Below are positions 12,318 through 23,915 of a stretch of 64,000 nucleotides of DNA, in pieces. This DNA is from Homarus americanus. Lineage: Eukaryota; Arthropoda; Malacostraca; Decapoda; Nephropidae. The translations under genes and the position numbers were made by a program. The first letter of the stretch is position 1, and the number at the start of each line of letters is the position of its first letter. Below the pieces are notes generated by a model. That model did not search any database. It saw only the letters and a program-made list of their open reading frames with translations, and was not told the DNA's origin. Where the stretch lies: the NCBI RefSeq assembly GCF_018991925.1, contig NW_024729440.1:1-64000 (forward strand), given 5' to 3'.

Positions 12318-13365
12318 AATCATAATAGGACTACAATTTTATGCAGACAACGTCGACCTATGACATCGTAACAAAAATAATAGTCATACATCTAAAACAT
12401 ATTTATTTTCCTCACAGGTAAAACAATTTGCTTCGTAAAAAAAATCCGTTAGCCAAATTATATAAAAAAATGTTACTTTTAAATACTAACTTTCTTCTAA
12501 AACAATAAAACCGAATAAAAGTTTAACCATTAAAATTTGGTCCAGAATATCGTGACGATTATTCAAAGACCCAGAGCCATGGTGAGTAATACTTCTTCTA
12601 AAACCTTCACCACAATGTTGTATTTCATCTGTAAAGTTGTAAACACATTAAAATTACACCTATAGAAGGATTATTCCATTATAAAAGGAATAAAGTGCTT
12701 TACTCAGTCCCAAGTTCATGGTAGGTAGTGAGAGATGAAAGTTATGCTGATTCAGGACTAAACACTTACAACAATAATAACAATAACAAAACGACAACAA
12801 CGATAATATCAACAATAAACACAAAACAATTACAACAAAGAAAATAATAGCATGAACAAAGACAACAGCAACATCGTGATAAATGAGAGATAGAACAACT
12901 GAAATAACAGACACGTTTACTTTATAATTGTAACATACAGTTGAGGACAAAACTACCTCAGTTACGTAAAGCGACATCTGGCAACATCCTCAGGCTTAAA
13001 CCACGAAAAAAGCGAATAAAAATTTCAACTTCTACTTATTAACGATTTTTTTCTCTATTTCAGAGTAGATTTTAAGTTTATTTTAATATTATCTTTAGAA
13101 ATCAGTTGCTGTGTAGACTAGGTATATAAATTCCGGATGCCAAATGTGGAGGAATTGTTGTCAGTTATACATTAATTCTCAGTATTAAACTACGACCTAG
13201 AATTATTTTGACGTCTCTGTTCTTGGACTTGAATTTGTATTTTTGTTTCTGAATTTTGATATGAAATAAGCACGGTGTCGCAGTGTTGCTAATGTCGGGA
13301 GTTACTGAGAGACGTGGTCGGGCGTTGTCGATGCTGCAGGAGGCTGAGTGGCGTGCTTCTGTTGA
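12318..13365. other. AT-rich single-copy-looking sequence
   Basis: AT-rich with no repeat structure. A 105-codon minus-strand open frame (12660-12977) is hydrophobic with valine/leucine/tyrosine runs and covers an ACAACAATAAT-rich stretch. It has no recognisable domain and is most likely chance. Confidence 0.45.
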
Positions 13366-14110
13366 TGGTCCGGGATTACCTCGGATTACTGCCCCGGATT
13401 ACCTCAGCATTACTGCCCAGAATTACCTCGGATTAGTGCCCAGGATTACTGCCTCAGGATTGCTCCACTGGGATTACCTCAGGATTACTGCCACAGGATT
13501 ACCTCGGGATTACCTCGAGGATTACTGGGATTTCTTCGGAATTATTTCGCTGGGGATTTCGTTATGGATTACTTCCTGAATTATTGTGAAGGGTTACTAA
13601 CCGTGGATTACGTTAGGTTCTCTAGCATGGGATTACTGTGCTGAGAGTGCCGGCTGGCGGATTACTTCCGGAAATACGTCATGCTTACTGGCGGAAGACT
13701 GAGCCGGTATTACGTTGGGGTTTACTTGTCCAGGTTTCGCAGGGATTAAAGACCAAAGGATTAGTGGCCGGGGATTACAGCACCGGTGATTGTGTCAAGA
13801 TTACTGGTCTATGGAATATGAAGGATTACTACAGGATTATTACTTGAGATTACCTCGGATTACTGCTTCAGGGATTTAGTTGGGATTACTACCCGAGCAT
13901 TAACCACAAAACACAACCTTGGATTGCTATATGGATTACTGACCCGGGATTACACGGAGAACGCTACCTCAGGATCACTGCCTAGGATTACCTCGGATTC
14001 CTGACCTTGGGATTTAATCAAGGATTACTATACTCGTGGGACTAACTCAGGACTACCTGCCCGCGATTAAACTGGGATTGACTGACCGGATTAACTGGGC
14101 ATTAATCTCC
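13366..14110. repeat. Irregular GGATTAC-word array
   Basis: More than thirty GGATTAC/GGATTA words occur at 12-30 base spacing, embedded in CCTCGGGATTACTGCC-like context. Period and spacers vary widely, so this is an old or poorly homogenised minisatellite. Confidence 0.8.
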
Positions 14111-14164
14111 CAGGTTAAGTTTAGGTAGAGACTGAGAGAACAGAGACAGAGAATTAAGAAAACA

Positions 14165-14695
14165 AGATAAAGAAGGAGAGAAAGGGGAAGAAGAGGAAGG
14201 GAAGAGAGGGATGGGGAGACGGAAGAGATATAAGTGGAGGAGGAAGAGGAGGTGTGAAAAGGGAGAGATAGAGGGAGTGAGATGGTGGGAGAGGAGAAAA
14301 GATGGGGGGTGTGAGAGAGAGAGAAAGATGGGGGTGTGAGGGAGAGAGAGGGAGAAAGTTGGAGGGTGTGAGGAGAGAGAGAGAGAGGAAAGATGGGGGG
14401 TGTGAGGAGAGAGAGAGAGAGGGAAAGATGGGGGTGTGAGGAGAGAGGGAGAAAGATGGGGTGTGAGGGAGAGGAGGAGGAAAGTTGGAGGTGTGAGGAG
14501 AAAAGATGGGGGTGTGAGGGAGAGAAAGTTGGAGGGTGTGAGGAGAGAGAAAGTTGGAGGGTGTGAGGGAGAGAGAGAGGAGGAGAAAGTTGGAGGTGTG
14601 AGGAGAGGGAAAGTTGGAGGGTGTGAGGGGGGAGAGAAGAGTGTGAGGAGAAAGGGAGAATTGGGGGTGTGAGGGAAAGGTGAGAAGGAGACGGG
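14165..14695. repeat. Purine minisatellite, GAAAGTTGGAGGGTGTGAGG
   Basis: About twenty units of 22-28 bases contain GAAAGTTGGAGGGTGTGAGG or the GAAAGATGGGGGTGTGAGG variant. The strand is almost purely purine plus T. The complementary strand gives overlapping serine/proline/leucine open frames of up to 251 codons in several frames, a sign of repeat and not gene. Confidence 0.9.
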
Positions 14696-14751
14696 AAGGC
14701 ATTGCACAAGACGAGGTGGGGCTCCTCAAGGATGGTCAACTGGACAACAGC

Positions 14752-14753
<2 letters not shown>

Positions 14754-14812
<59 letters not shown>
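14754..14812. repeat. (CA)n microsatellite
   Basis: Pure CA tract of about 59 bases, separated from the purine minisatellite by a short unique spacer. Confidence 0.98.
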
Positions 14813-14815
<3 letters not shown>

Positions 14816-14859
14816 GGAAAACTCACCCCCATCAACCACCAGCAATCAATTCTCTGCTG

Positions 14860-15319
14860 TAATTACTTGTCTTGATCTCTCTTCCTCTCTCCATCTTTCT
14901 CTTCTATTTTCCTTTCTCCACCATCCCTTTCTTTCTCCCTCCTTTTAATTTTTCCTTCTCTCTATTCCTATTTTTTTTCACCTCCATATTCTTCCTTCAA
15001 TTTTCTTTCGTCTTGTCTTCCTCTTTCTCTCTCTTCCTCTATCTCTTCCTGTTTGTTTCCCTCTCCATTCCTCCATCTCTCCCACCTTCTCCTTCTTAAT
15101 CTCACTTATACTCTCTCCCTTGATCCTGGGGCGACTCTTCCGCACGCACGCACAGACAGACCCAACCCCACACACACACACACGTCCCGCTAAAACCACA
15201 CACACTGAAACAGTCATTTAATCAATCAATAACACTCATTCACGTCAACTACTCTCACCTGAGCTTCCTCCCTCCCCCACTCACCTCCTGAGGCTCCCTG
15301 TCTGAGTGAGCGACACGTG
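14860..15319. other. Pyrimidine-rich tract followed by CA-rich sequence
   Basis: CT-rich sequence (TTTCTCTTCC words) extends to about 15110. Short CA tracts follow at about 15170-15182. No gene recognised. Confidence 0.6.
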
Positions 15320-16225
15320 ACACACACACACTACATCCTTGACCACCGTCAAGGTCAAGCCCTATTCAGGCGCTGTTCCTGCTACACAGCTGCCCCCTTG
15401 GCCAATGTCGCCCATTCCCAAGTCCCTTTCCCCGACCCATCCTCACCACCGGATATTCTACATAATCAAAAGTGACAATTTCTGTTTCGGAAAGAAGTGG
15501 AATCAGTGTTGAACAGTGATGAACAGTGTTTAAGCCAGTGAATTCAGCACTAGACAGTACCAGTGAAAGCCGCGACCCACCGGTGGATAAGCACCCCTGG
15601 GAACTAACCACCCATCTTCTGAGAAGGAGGTGCTAATCCGTCCACCCTGGGAACAACAGAGGGCTGGCCGGCTATGCACCTGACTACGAGATAACACAAC
15701 ATCACCGCGTGAGGTACTGTGACACCACCCCACACCACACGGTGTTCCCCATGACTATGTGAGGTCCTTCATATCAACACCCGAAGACGAGTTACTACAC
15801 CACGTGAACACCACACCACCCAATGTCTCTATGACCACGTGAGGTCCTTCATATCAACACCCGAGAATGAGTTACTACACCACGAACACCACACCACCCG
15901 GTGTCTCTATGACCACGTGAGGTCCTTCATATCAACACCCGAGAATGAGTTACTACACCACGAACACCACACCACCTAGTGGCTCCATGACTAGCCCAGG
16001 CCCGGGCCATCAACTGTAAACTACTATAATAATTTGCATGTTCAATCATTGCTCCTTCTTCTTTTAGTAATGAGAGCTTTTGTAAACGACCCACCACCCC
16101 ATGTCTTCGTATGTAAAAGTCATTTTTGTCCAATGTATATTTTTTTTCGGGCTGACTTTTTCAATAAACCGTTAATTATATATATATATATTATTATTAT
16201 ATATTATTATTATTATTACACACAG
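15320..16225 (+). mobile_element. Non-LTR retrotransposon 3' end, copy 1
   Basis: This segment aligns by eye along most of its length with 27298-28170. Both start with a CA tract and CTACATC, then GACCACCG...GGTCAAG, ACAATTTC, AGTGTT(A/G)AAC and GAACAGTG words, then an internal minisatellite, then TGTCCAATGTATATTT. Both end with TCAATAAACCGTTAATTA and a TTA/TA-rich tail. The terminal motif is shared with the reverse-transcriptase-bearing copy at 30384-31136, which identifies the family as a non-LTR retrotransposon tail. No open frame with RT motifs is visible here, so this is 3' UTR or a derived non-autonomous element. The internal minisatellite (15750-15985) has a 78-80 base period containing GAGGTCCTTCATATCAACAC. 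Confidence 0.75.
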
Positions 16226-17440
16226 TAAACAGAGATACACTGTAATACTGTCAACTGTATATCTGTACTCAGCCGGCAGCTTAATTACTATACACACACA
16301 CACAGGTACAGCTCATATAAGAAAACATATGGATATTAACCTTTAAAATCATTCGTAATGGACACGAATATATCACCCGTAAATACTCATGAATTACAAT
16401 TAATTTCCGTATGGTATTTAGTTAAATTCTCAATCAATTCCAACCCTAAGCCTTGTTTTTCCCTTCCCACAGTGTCTTAAATTCACCTTCAGTATATCAA
16501 CGGTGATGAAAAAAAGATGTACAATAGTATTTTACTGCTCCATAGTTTAACACACTCCCCAAGTTGGTAACAAACTCGCCAAACTGTGGGATATTAGTCA
16601 AGTGGATTCTTAAACACAACCATATTATACTTCGGCAAACTGTCAAGGACCCGGGCTTATAATGTAGACTTCGGCACTACCAGGTGGAATAGAGGCCAGT
16701 TAGATACGACCCTGGGCAACTGTGTGTGTGTGTGTGTGTAAAAACACATATTTGGATATATTACTATGAAGAGAATTCCCATCCAATTGTATTTACCTTC
16801 GACCTTCTCTTCAAAATTTCGGCCATACGAAAGTTCTCCCACCTAAATTCTGAAATTACACAAATTCTCAAAAATGTACAGAAAATCGGGTCTACTTTTG
16901 ATAGTGTGAAAAAAGTTAGAGAGTTGTAGAAGAGTAATTTCAAAGCTGATTCCTCTGGATGTGGGTATTTTAAGATGAAATTATTGGCTTCCTTTAGAGG
17001 AGAAACACTAAATACCTCAAAATCTCACCTGGAGTTACCTACCTACCCCCCTCCCTCCACCACCACCACCTCTCTGGTTCTCTAATTTCCTCTTGTTCTC
17101 TTATTTTTCCTTCATTTTATCTCATTATTTATTTTATTTTTCGAATTCTTAAACTCTTCTATCTTCCTTCCTATTATATTCTATCCTCTTCCTATTTGAT
17201 GTCAATTCATTCATAATCATCATCTCTCTCTCTCTCTGTCTTACCTTCCTTTCATTCTTTAATCCTCTTCCTCTCTTCTCCTCTCCTCCCTTTATCAAGC
17301 TCTTTTATGTTTAATTACTTCAATCTCCGCTTTCCATTATATTTACTTCCCCTTTCTTTCTCTTCTCCTGCCGTAATTTTTATATTTTTTCCGTCAACAG
17401 TCATGACCTCCTCCTTTACCTGCTGAAGTTGTACAATTAT
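16226..17440. other. AT-rich single-copy-looking sequence
   Basis: Contains a short TG tract (16720-16739) and pyrimidine-rich DNA from 17040 to 17400. Opposite-strand open frames near 16657-16929 have no recognisable domain. No gene called. Confidence 0.45.
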
Positions 17441-17716
17441 TTTGGTCGTTTATTATTACTGTTGTTATTGTTGTTATTATTGCTGTTGTGGTTGTTGTGG
17501 TTGTTGTTGTGGTGGTTGTTTTTGTTGTAGTTGTTGTTGTTGTCATTGTTGTTATTATTGCTGTTGTGGTTGTTGTTGTTGTTATTGTTGTTATTATTGC
17601 TGTTGTGGTTGCTGTTGTTGTTATTGTTGTTATTATTGCTGTTGTGGTTGTTGTTGTTATTATTGCTGTTGTGGTTGTTGTTGTGATTGGTTGTTGTTAT
17701 TATTATTATTATTAAC
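17441..17716. repeat. (TTG)n trinucleotide repeat
   Basis: Trinucleotide tract of TTG/TTA/GTT, with an internal GTTATTATTGCTGTTGTGGT super-unit repeated about five times. Open frames on both strands read poly-N, poly-V or poly-C and reflect the repeat. Confidence 0.95.
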
Positions 17717-17749
17717 AATGTTACGAACTGCCTAGCAATCGGGTATTCA

Positions 17750-18140
17750 TATTAAATACATATGGACAATGTCAGCGTACAGTGTCAGCAGAGCGTCAGC
17801 AGTGGGAATCAGGCAGAAATGTCAGCAAGACCAATTTGTAAATGCTTTGTGTTGGCTGACAGCTGACGGGGAGAAAGCCTGGGGGGCGTTTATACGACTG
17901 TGTGAAATGTCAGGACACAATAAGATGTCAGCTAGTGTCAGCTGAAGTACTGACACGAACAGGGATTTAATTAAGTGTTGGCAGTAATGTGGCGTCAGCT
18001 CGTTTTAGCAGATATCTGAGCAAGACTTCAGCAGGTGTAATAAGAAACATCAACCAGTTGACGTCGGCAGCAGCATAAGGTCAGCAAATAAAGTGTCATC
18101 AGAGATAGTGTCAGCAACACTGTTAGGTTAGTCAGGGTCA
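17750..18140. repeat. GTCAGC-word-rich region
   Basis: More than fifteen GTCAGC/GTCAGCA words occur at irregular spacing, often as TGTCAGCAG. There is no strict period. It may be a decayed short repeat. No coding potential recognised. Confidence 0.55.
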
Positions 18141-18149
18141 TCAACAACA

Positions 18150-18350
18150 AGATGCTACGATGAGCTTGCTAGCTTTACTAGCATCTATTAAACGTCCGCT
18201 AGTTTTAACAGCAACTATAAAAGTCTACTAGTTTTAATAGCAACTGCAACACTTAATTTAACCGCAACGGCAATACGTCCGCTAGTCTGTACAATAGCTA
18301 CTAGTCGCCTGCTAATTTAAACAGTATCTGCAAGACGTCAGCTTGTGTCA
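18150..18350. repeat. Degenerate CTAGTTTTAACAGCAACT repeat
   Basis: Words such as GCTAGTTTTAACAGCAACTA and CTAGTTTTAATAGCAACTGC recur at about 35-45 bases, mixed with ACGTCCGCTAGT. An old tandem duplication is the simplest explanation. Confidence 0.5.
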
Positions 18351-18360
18351 AACGAGGCAG

Positions 18361-18790
18361 CAGGGGGGGTTGGCTCGCTGCCCGCGTGCCTCTTGGGAGG
18401 AATGTTTCATCATTATTTGTAATTCTCCAACTCTTGGGTCATGAAAGTGCTACACCGTGCGGCTCTTATAGGAGTCTTACGTTGTTCTTTCCCACACACA
18501 CACACACACACACACGCAGGGACGAGTGCCAACTAGTGCCTCTTAAATGACGTCATTCACTGCCACCCCTTTCTCTCCGCCAGGCAGTGAGGTGACCGCA
18601 GTGGTTAGTTCACCCGTGTGGTGGAGGTGGTGGGGGGGCAGATAGTGTACTCCAAGGTACAGAGAGTCACTTCACCTGGCCGTAAGTGACACAGGTGAGG
18701 AGGTCAAGTCTCATGAACCAGTGTCGGCCACTGAGAATATATGACCAAGAAAAAAAAACAAGCCATTGAGATCTGATAGGGATGTGTTAA
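18361..18790. other. Single-copy-looking sequence of moderate GC
   Basis: Higher GC than its neighbours, with a CA tract at 18494-18515 and the CRE-like palindrome. No open frame with recognisable content. Confidence 0.45.
18546..18557. promoter_or_regulatory. Palindromic CRE-like site AATGACGTCATT
   Basis: A perfect 12-base palindrome containing TGACGTCA, the consensus bound by CREB/ATF bZIP factors in animals. It lies in single-copy-looking DNA (18361-18780), with a short CA tract 30-50 bases upstream. No associated gene is visible, so function is unproven. Confidence 0.35.
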
Positions 18791-18792
18791 GG

Positions 18793-18882
18793 CCTCAGGT
18801 CGAGGTCTCGGGGCCACATGTTGAGGTCTCAGGGCCACATGTTGAGTCTCAGGGCCATGTTGAGGTCTCAGGGCACAGACAC
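18793..18882. repeat. GGTCTCAGGGCCACATGTTG tandem repeat
   Basis: Four units of about 20-23 bases carry GGTCTCAGGGCCACATGTTG with small deletions. Confidence 0.85.
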
Positions 18883-19199
18883 TCACAACTCTCCTCATTA
18901 TCTCAACATCAATGCCATAAACACATCTCAGGGATAAAGACAGTATTAACAACTTACTGAAATATATTAATACATTTGGTAACAGTATGGAATAACCCTT
19001 CTCCCAGCATTCAATGAATACACCGCGTTGGTCCTTACAACAACAAGATTAGTAAAAATTACCCCGGGCGGTAAACTAGATTACAGTCTAACCGACACAC
19101 AAAAACACGATAAACTTAGGGCTAATGGTCCTCTTGACTCAATAATCTCGTCAGCCAGGGGTAATTGATCGAATGATCCTTAAGGTAGAGCAGGTGGTC

Positions 19200-19385
19200 C
19201 GGACAGACCACGATGGGTCCCTGGCCAGTCTCTCCCACAGTCCATGGCCAGTCCCTGGTCAGTCCCTCCCAAGTCCTTGGTCTGGCCAGGCAGCAGCAGC
19301 TGGTCCAGCAGCCCCCTAGGCCAGGCAGCAGCAGCTGGTCCAGCAGCCCCTGGGCCAGGCAGCAGGAGGGTTGGCTCAGGAGCCC
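19200..19385. repeat. CCAGGCAGCAGCAGCTGGTC short tandem
   Basis: Two near-perfect copies and one diverged copy of a segment with CCAGGCAGCAGCAGCTGGTC followed by CAGCAGCCCC. Upstream is a GTCCCTGGTCAGTCC-type repeat (19217-19280). The 110-codon minus-strand and 92-codon + strand open frames over it are repeat translations. Confidence 0.75.
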
Positions 19386-19729
19386 AAGATTAACACTGTA
19401 CATCAGGCGAGGCATTAGCGACCAGCTGGCTATAGTCTGCAAAGCCTCGAGCATCGGCTGGCGGCTTAGCGAGAAATATATTAGGGACTAAGAGCGAGCT
19501 GCCCGTGACACTCGCAACACTGCCTGGCGAAGGTGATCACGATTCGACATTTTGGCAGGAACTAACATTCTATCACGATAAAAATCTTATCGCGATTAAA
19601 ACCCTATCATGTCGATCCTGACAACATCCCGCTGTGACGATTTCCACGATCACGGTCACTATATATTGTCAGATGTTTAGTGTTGGTGCAAGTCGACACC
19701 TGTAGCAGCCACAGTCCTACCGCGGCTAA
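19386..19729. other. Intergenic sequence
   Basis: Degenerate TATCACGATAAAAATCTTAT-like words occur at 19570-19615. No gene recognised. Confidence 0.45.
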
Positions 19730-20823
19730 AACACCATCAACCCAATCAACACCAACAACCCAATCAACACCATCAAACCCAATCACCATCCAAAATCAAC
19801 ACCATCCACCAATCAACTCCATCAACCCAATCAACACCATCCAATCAACACCATCACACTCAACACCATCAACCCAATCACACCATCCAACAATCAACAC
19901 CATCCACCCAATCAACACCATCCACACAATCAACCCATCAACTCAATCAACACCATCCAACCCAATCAACACCATCCACACAATCACACCATCCAACCAA
20001 TCAACACCATCAACAATCACACCATCACCCAATCAACACCATCAACCCAATCAACACCAACCAACCAATCAACACCATCACACAATCAACACCATCTAAC
20101 CCAATCAACACATCAACCCAATCAACACCATCCCACAATCAACACCATCACACAATCACACCATCCACAATCAACACCATCAACCAATCACCAATCCAAC
20201 CCAATCACACCATCCAACCAAACACCATCAACAATCAACACCAACCAACCCAATCAACACCATCCACAATCACACCATCAACAATCAACACCATCCAACC
20301 CATCACACCATCCAACCCAATCAACACCATCCAACAATCAACACAACCAACAATCAACACCATCACACAATCAACACCATCAGCAATCAACACCATCCAC
20401 AATCAACACCATCTAACCCAATCAACGCCATCCAACAATCAACACCATCCACACAATCAACACCATCCACCAATCAACACCATCTAACCCAATCAACGCC
20501 ATCAACAATCAACGCCATCCAACCCAATCCACCATCACCCAATCAACACCATCCACACAATCAACACCATCTAACCCAATCAACACCATCAACCAATCAA
20601 CACCATCAACCCAATCAACATATCCAACCCAATCACACCATCAACAATCAACACCATCAACAATCACCATCCACACAATCACACCATCCAACCCGATCAA
20701 CACCATCCACACAATCAACACCATCCACACAATCAACACCATCCACACAATCAACACCATCCAACAATCAACACCATCAACCCAATCACACCATCCACAC
20801 AATCACACCATCCACACAATCAC
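19730..20823. repeat. AATCAACACCATCCAACC satellite, 18 bp
   Basis: About sixty units of 18 bases, AATCAACACCATCCAACC, with variants ending CACAC or CAACCC and frequent 1-3 base deletions. Because 18 is a multiple of three, a 139-codon open frame (19680-20099) runs into it; not a gene. CCGCGG-containing words flank both ends (19720 and 20830). Confidence 0.95.
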
Positions 20824-21018
20824 GAAACACCGCGGTTATAGCCTCCAAAATACGTGGTTTTATTTTCAAGTTTTATATCGACATATCGGTAATACGATTA
20901 AAGTCGGATTGAGTGTTGGGTAATGAGATCAAGTTCCATTAAAGTATAGGGGGGAGGTGTGTGACCAATAAAAGAGGATGATTATTTGGTCTTTTATTAC
21001 GTTTAATAGCCAGGTCAA

Positions 21019-21192
21019 GAAAGACGAAGAAGAAGCAGAAGAAGACGAAGAGAAAGAAGAAGAAGACAGAAGAAAGAAGAAGAAGAAAAAGAAGAAGAAG
21101 AAAGAAGAAGAAGAAGAAGAAGAAAGAAGAAGAAAGAAGAAGAAGAAGAAGAAGAAGAAAGAAGAAGAAGAAAGAAACAGAAATGAGGAAAG
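21019..21192. repeat. (GAA)n / (AAGA)n purine repeat
   Basis: A pure A/G tract with GAAGAAGAA and AAAGAAGAAG words. Phenylalanine/serine- or lysine/glutamate-rich open frames on the two strands are compositional. An A-rich region follows to about 21480. Confidence 0.95.
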
Positions 21193-21650
21193 AAAAGAAT
21201 AATAAATTAAAGAAAAACAAAACAAAAACCATTGCAATTACAATTAAAGTAAACGAGAAAGTCACAATAAAATAAAACAGGAAAACAAAAAAAGAAGAGA
21301 ATTAAAGGCCTTTGCGATTTAACCAATAAGAATAAAAAAGCAAGGGAAATAAAAACTAAATAAAAGGTCGATTTACTCAATAAGAAGAAACATGAAAAAA
21401 AATATATAAAAGAAAATCAAAATTAAAACAAAAACAAAAGAATAACAGAAGTAAAAAAAAAAAGTAAAAAAAAAATTAACCCACAAAATTCAATACAGGA
21501 TCCAATATTTCAGAGGCGCCTGTTCATTGGTTCTTGTTTCATGAAGCTTAGTAATCATGGAGCATCTCTTTTAACTTCATTGGTTGATTCGTTCAGTGGT
21601 GGTAAAGCTCGGCCAATCAGTGAGCATCTTTATAACGTGTTAGGTTGATT
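21193..21650. other. A-rich sequence, then mixed sequence
   Basis: Poly-A-rich to about 21480, then single-copy-looking DNA with ATTGG/CCAAT words at 21515, 21578 and 21614. No gene recognised. Confidence 0.45.
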
Positions 21651-21654
21651 GTTG

Positions 21655-21865
21655 AAAGAGTGAAGCCAAAAGATGGGGACATAAGAAGCCAAAGGAGACA
21701 TGAAGCCAAAAGGGGACATAGCCAAAAGAGGGGTGACATGAAGAAGCCAAAAGAGAGGACATGAAGAAGCCAAAGAGGGGAGAAGAAGCCAAAGGGGGAC
21801 ATGAAGAGCCAAAGGGGATGAAGCAAGGGGGACATGAAGCCAAAAGGGGGACATGGAGTTAAAGG
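21655..21865. repeat. GAAGCCAAAAGGGGGACAT tandem repeat
   Basis: About ten units of 16-22 bases carry AGCCAAAAGGGGACATGAAG, with deletions changing the period. Minus-strand open frames of up to 125 codons read the repeat as FMSPLWLL-type peptides and are rejected as genes. Confidence 0.9.
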
Positions 21866-22024
21866 AGGAAGAGAGGTAAGGAATGAATCCGAAACATTTA
21901 TGGACAAAATAATGCATCAATTTACTGCTTCGAGTTTCACGAATCTGAATCTCCCGGGATCGTGGTTCAGTAGGAGAGACAACAGGAATTTTTATCGGTG
22001 ACTGCACCTGGTTGTGGGTTTATC

Positions 22025-22036
22025 AGAGAGAGAGAG

Positions 22037-22079
<43 letters not shown>
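22025..22079. repeat. (GA)n microsatellite
   Basis: GA tract of about 55 bases with one GGGG interruption near its start. Confidence 0.95.
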
Positions 22080-22081
<2 letters not shown>

Positions 22082-22814
22082 TCCATTGAGAGCCGTTAGA
22101 GGGATCGAGGCCACGGGGAGAGGTATAGTGAGGAGGTGGTGGACTTAGACAATCAAGGTGAGTACCCAGGTAACGATAATGGTAATTTCTTAATCAGCCA
22201 GATGGAAACAGAGAGAATTTCTTCGACTATCACTTAAAATATTACGTTTTACTTCCTACTTTGAACGATTGATATAATGATGAACGCTAACTGAAGTGAA
22301 AGAAAGAAAAGAAACAAAGAAAGAAAGAGGGAAAGAATTAGTGCTGTTCAGTAAAGTTAGTGGGAAAGAGGGCTGTAAAAATAATGAAAACGTAGCAAAG
22401 TGAGAACGTTGGTGTGGGACGAGGTGCAGAGGAAGAGATATTGGCAATATACTTGATTGGTGGCCCGTAAATTAAAAATATCAAGAGATGGAGGAGGATG
22501 GAGTGTTGGTGGAACAAGAACAGTGTTGGAGGTATTAGGCAAGTGGTACTGGTACATGGTTATGTTGGAGGTAGCGAAAATAGTGGAGTTACGGAGATCA
22601 GTGATGGAGGTACTTCAGCATGGAGTAAGCAGACGAGTTGGTGAAAGAGTTTAGTGTTGTGGTCGCCTCTTTACTGTTTAGCGAGCACACACACACACAC
22701 ACTATAACAAGAAAGGTTCCACTGTTGTCCGGTAATAATATTTTAATACAACATTTCCAGCAAGAGATGACCTAAACACACACTTCTAGAATACCATTGG
22801 CAGATCTATACTTC
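22080..22814. other. Single-copy-looking sequence
   Basis: AAAGAAAG words occur at 22300-22330 and loosely repeated GTTGGAGGTA words at 22500-22610. A short CA tract is at 22687-22703. No gene recognised. Confidence 0.45.
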
Positions 22815-22827
22815 CATCATCATCATC

Positions 22828-22859
<32 letters not shown>

Positions 22860-22871
22860 CATCATCATCAC
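22815..22871. repeat. (CAT)n trinucleotide repeat
   Basis: About nineteen CAT/ATC triplets with one CAC variant. The poly-histidine frame (22797-23006) is a repeat artefact. Confidence 0.95.
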
Positions 22872-23619
22872 TACTACACCATCTTCCGCTACATTGTAAT
22901 ATCTTTTGTGTTGTGGTTCCGAGCGGCTGACTGCCAGAGACTAACACCTCAAGGTTGGACGGACGGCACTAATCCTGAGGCGTCAGACTACACTCACCAC
23001 CACTAGCCACTTAACCCACTCATCACACTGTCTCTCATCTCTTCCTTTCCTCTTCTTCCTCCCTCACACTACAGGAGGAGGAGAAGGAGGCATTGAGAAG
23101 ACCACCAAGAGTAACACCACCGTCAGGAGAGATGGTACTCGTCCACTGAGGCCTTTTGAGAGAGTACTAATGACAGTAGTGAAAATACCCCGAGTAAGGC
23201 CGCAGCAAGAGGAAGGAAGAGGTCAGAATGAATAACACTTGTATAATAAATCTTGTATGATTAACAGGGTGTGTGTGTGTGTGGGTGTGTGTGTGTGTGT
23301 GTGTGTCCACCACCACTAAACGCACAATGGAAAGATAATGTCGACGGCAGCTACATGTGAAAATACAAACAGAAAATAAACCACACTGTAATGTATCTCT
23401 GTGTTGGAATAAAACACCGGGAGTTACTATATATAATAAACACGAAGCAAAAGAACCAAGGGACGTGATTACAGCAGCCTGCCCACAACCCGGAGTGCAA
23501 AAGTCAAGTAAACTGCATTGAGAAATTCAACCTCTATCCTCTTTAATGTTGTACCCAAACGGAGGAATGAGCAGTGCACTTAAAGGCGAAACTCTCGTGG
23601 CCCGGCGCATGCATGGTGG
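22872..23619. other. Single-copy-looking sequence with a TG tract
   Basis: A TG tract with one GG interruption lies at 23270-23308. No recognisable gene. Confidence 0.45.
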
Positions 23620-23775
23620 TGAAGTGGGGCAGAGCAGGGTGGGCGGGGCGGTGGGGTGAGGTAGGGTGGGGTGAGGTAGGTGGGGTTGGTGGGGTGGGGC
23701 GGGGTGGGGGTAGGGGTTGGCGGGGGAGTAGTGGGGTGGCTGGGCTGGGGTGGAATGGGGAGTAGTTACATAGGG
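23620..23775. repeat. GGTGGGGT-type G-rich repeat
   Basis: Irregular GGTGGGG(C/T) and GGTAGGGTGGGG words, many G-runs on the + strand, no constant period. Confidence 0.8.
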
Positions 23776-23915
23776 TGGGTGGGGTTAGTTGGGATTGAGT
23801 GAGGTGCGGCAAGTAACAGCTCCTATACACAGCATCTCGAGGAATAGCATCTGGAGGGGCAGAGGGCCTGGAGGTACACCTTCAATAAACCTGACCCATT
23901 TCCGGCGATCGTCGA

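Noticed and set aside
12660..12977. Hydrophobic 105-codon minus-strand frame as a membrane protein
   Set aside because: Its composition follows from ACAATAA-type low complexity on the + strand; no recognisable family and no supporting splice or promoter signals.
14053..14808. 251-codon Ser/Pro/Leu-rich minus-strand frame starting with poly-VC
   Set aside because: It starts in the CA tract and runs through the purine minisatellite. Two other frames of about 200 codons overlap it on the same strand.
22797..23006. Histidine-rich metal-binding peptide
   Set aside because: The poly-His is the CAT trinucleotide tract; flanking residues show no conserved context.
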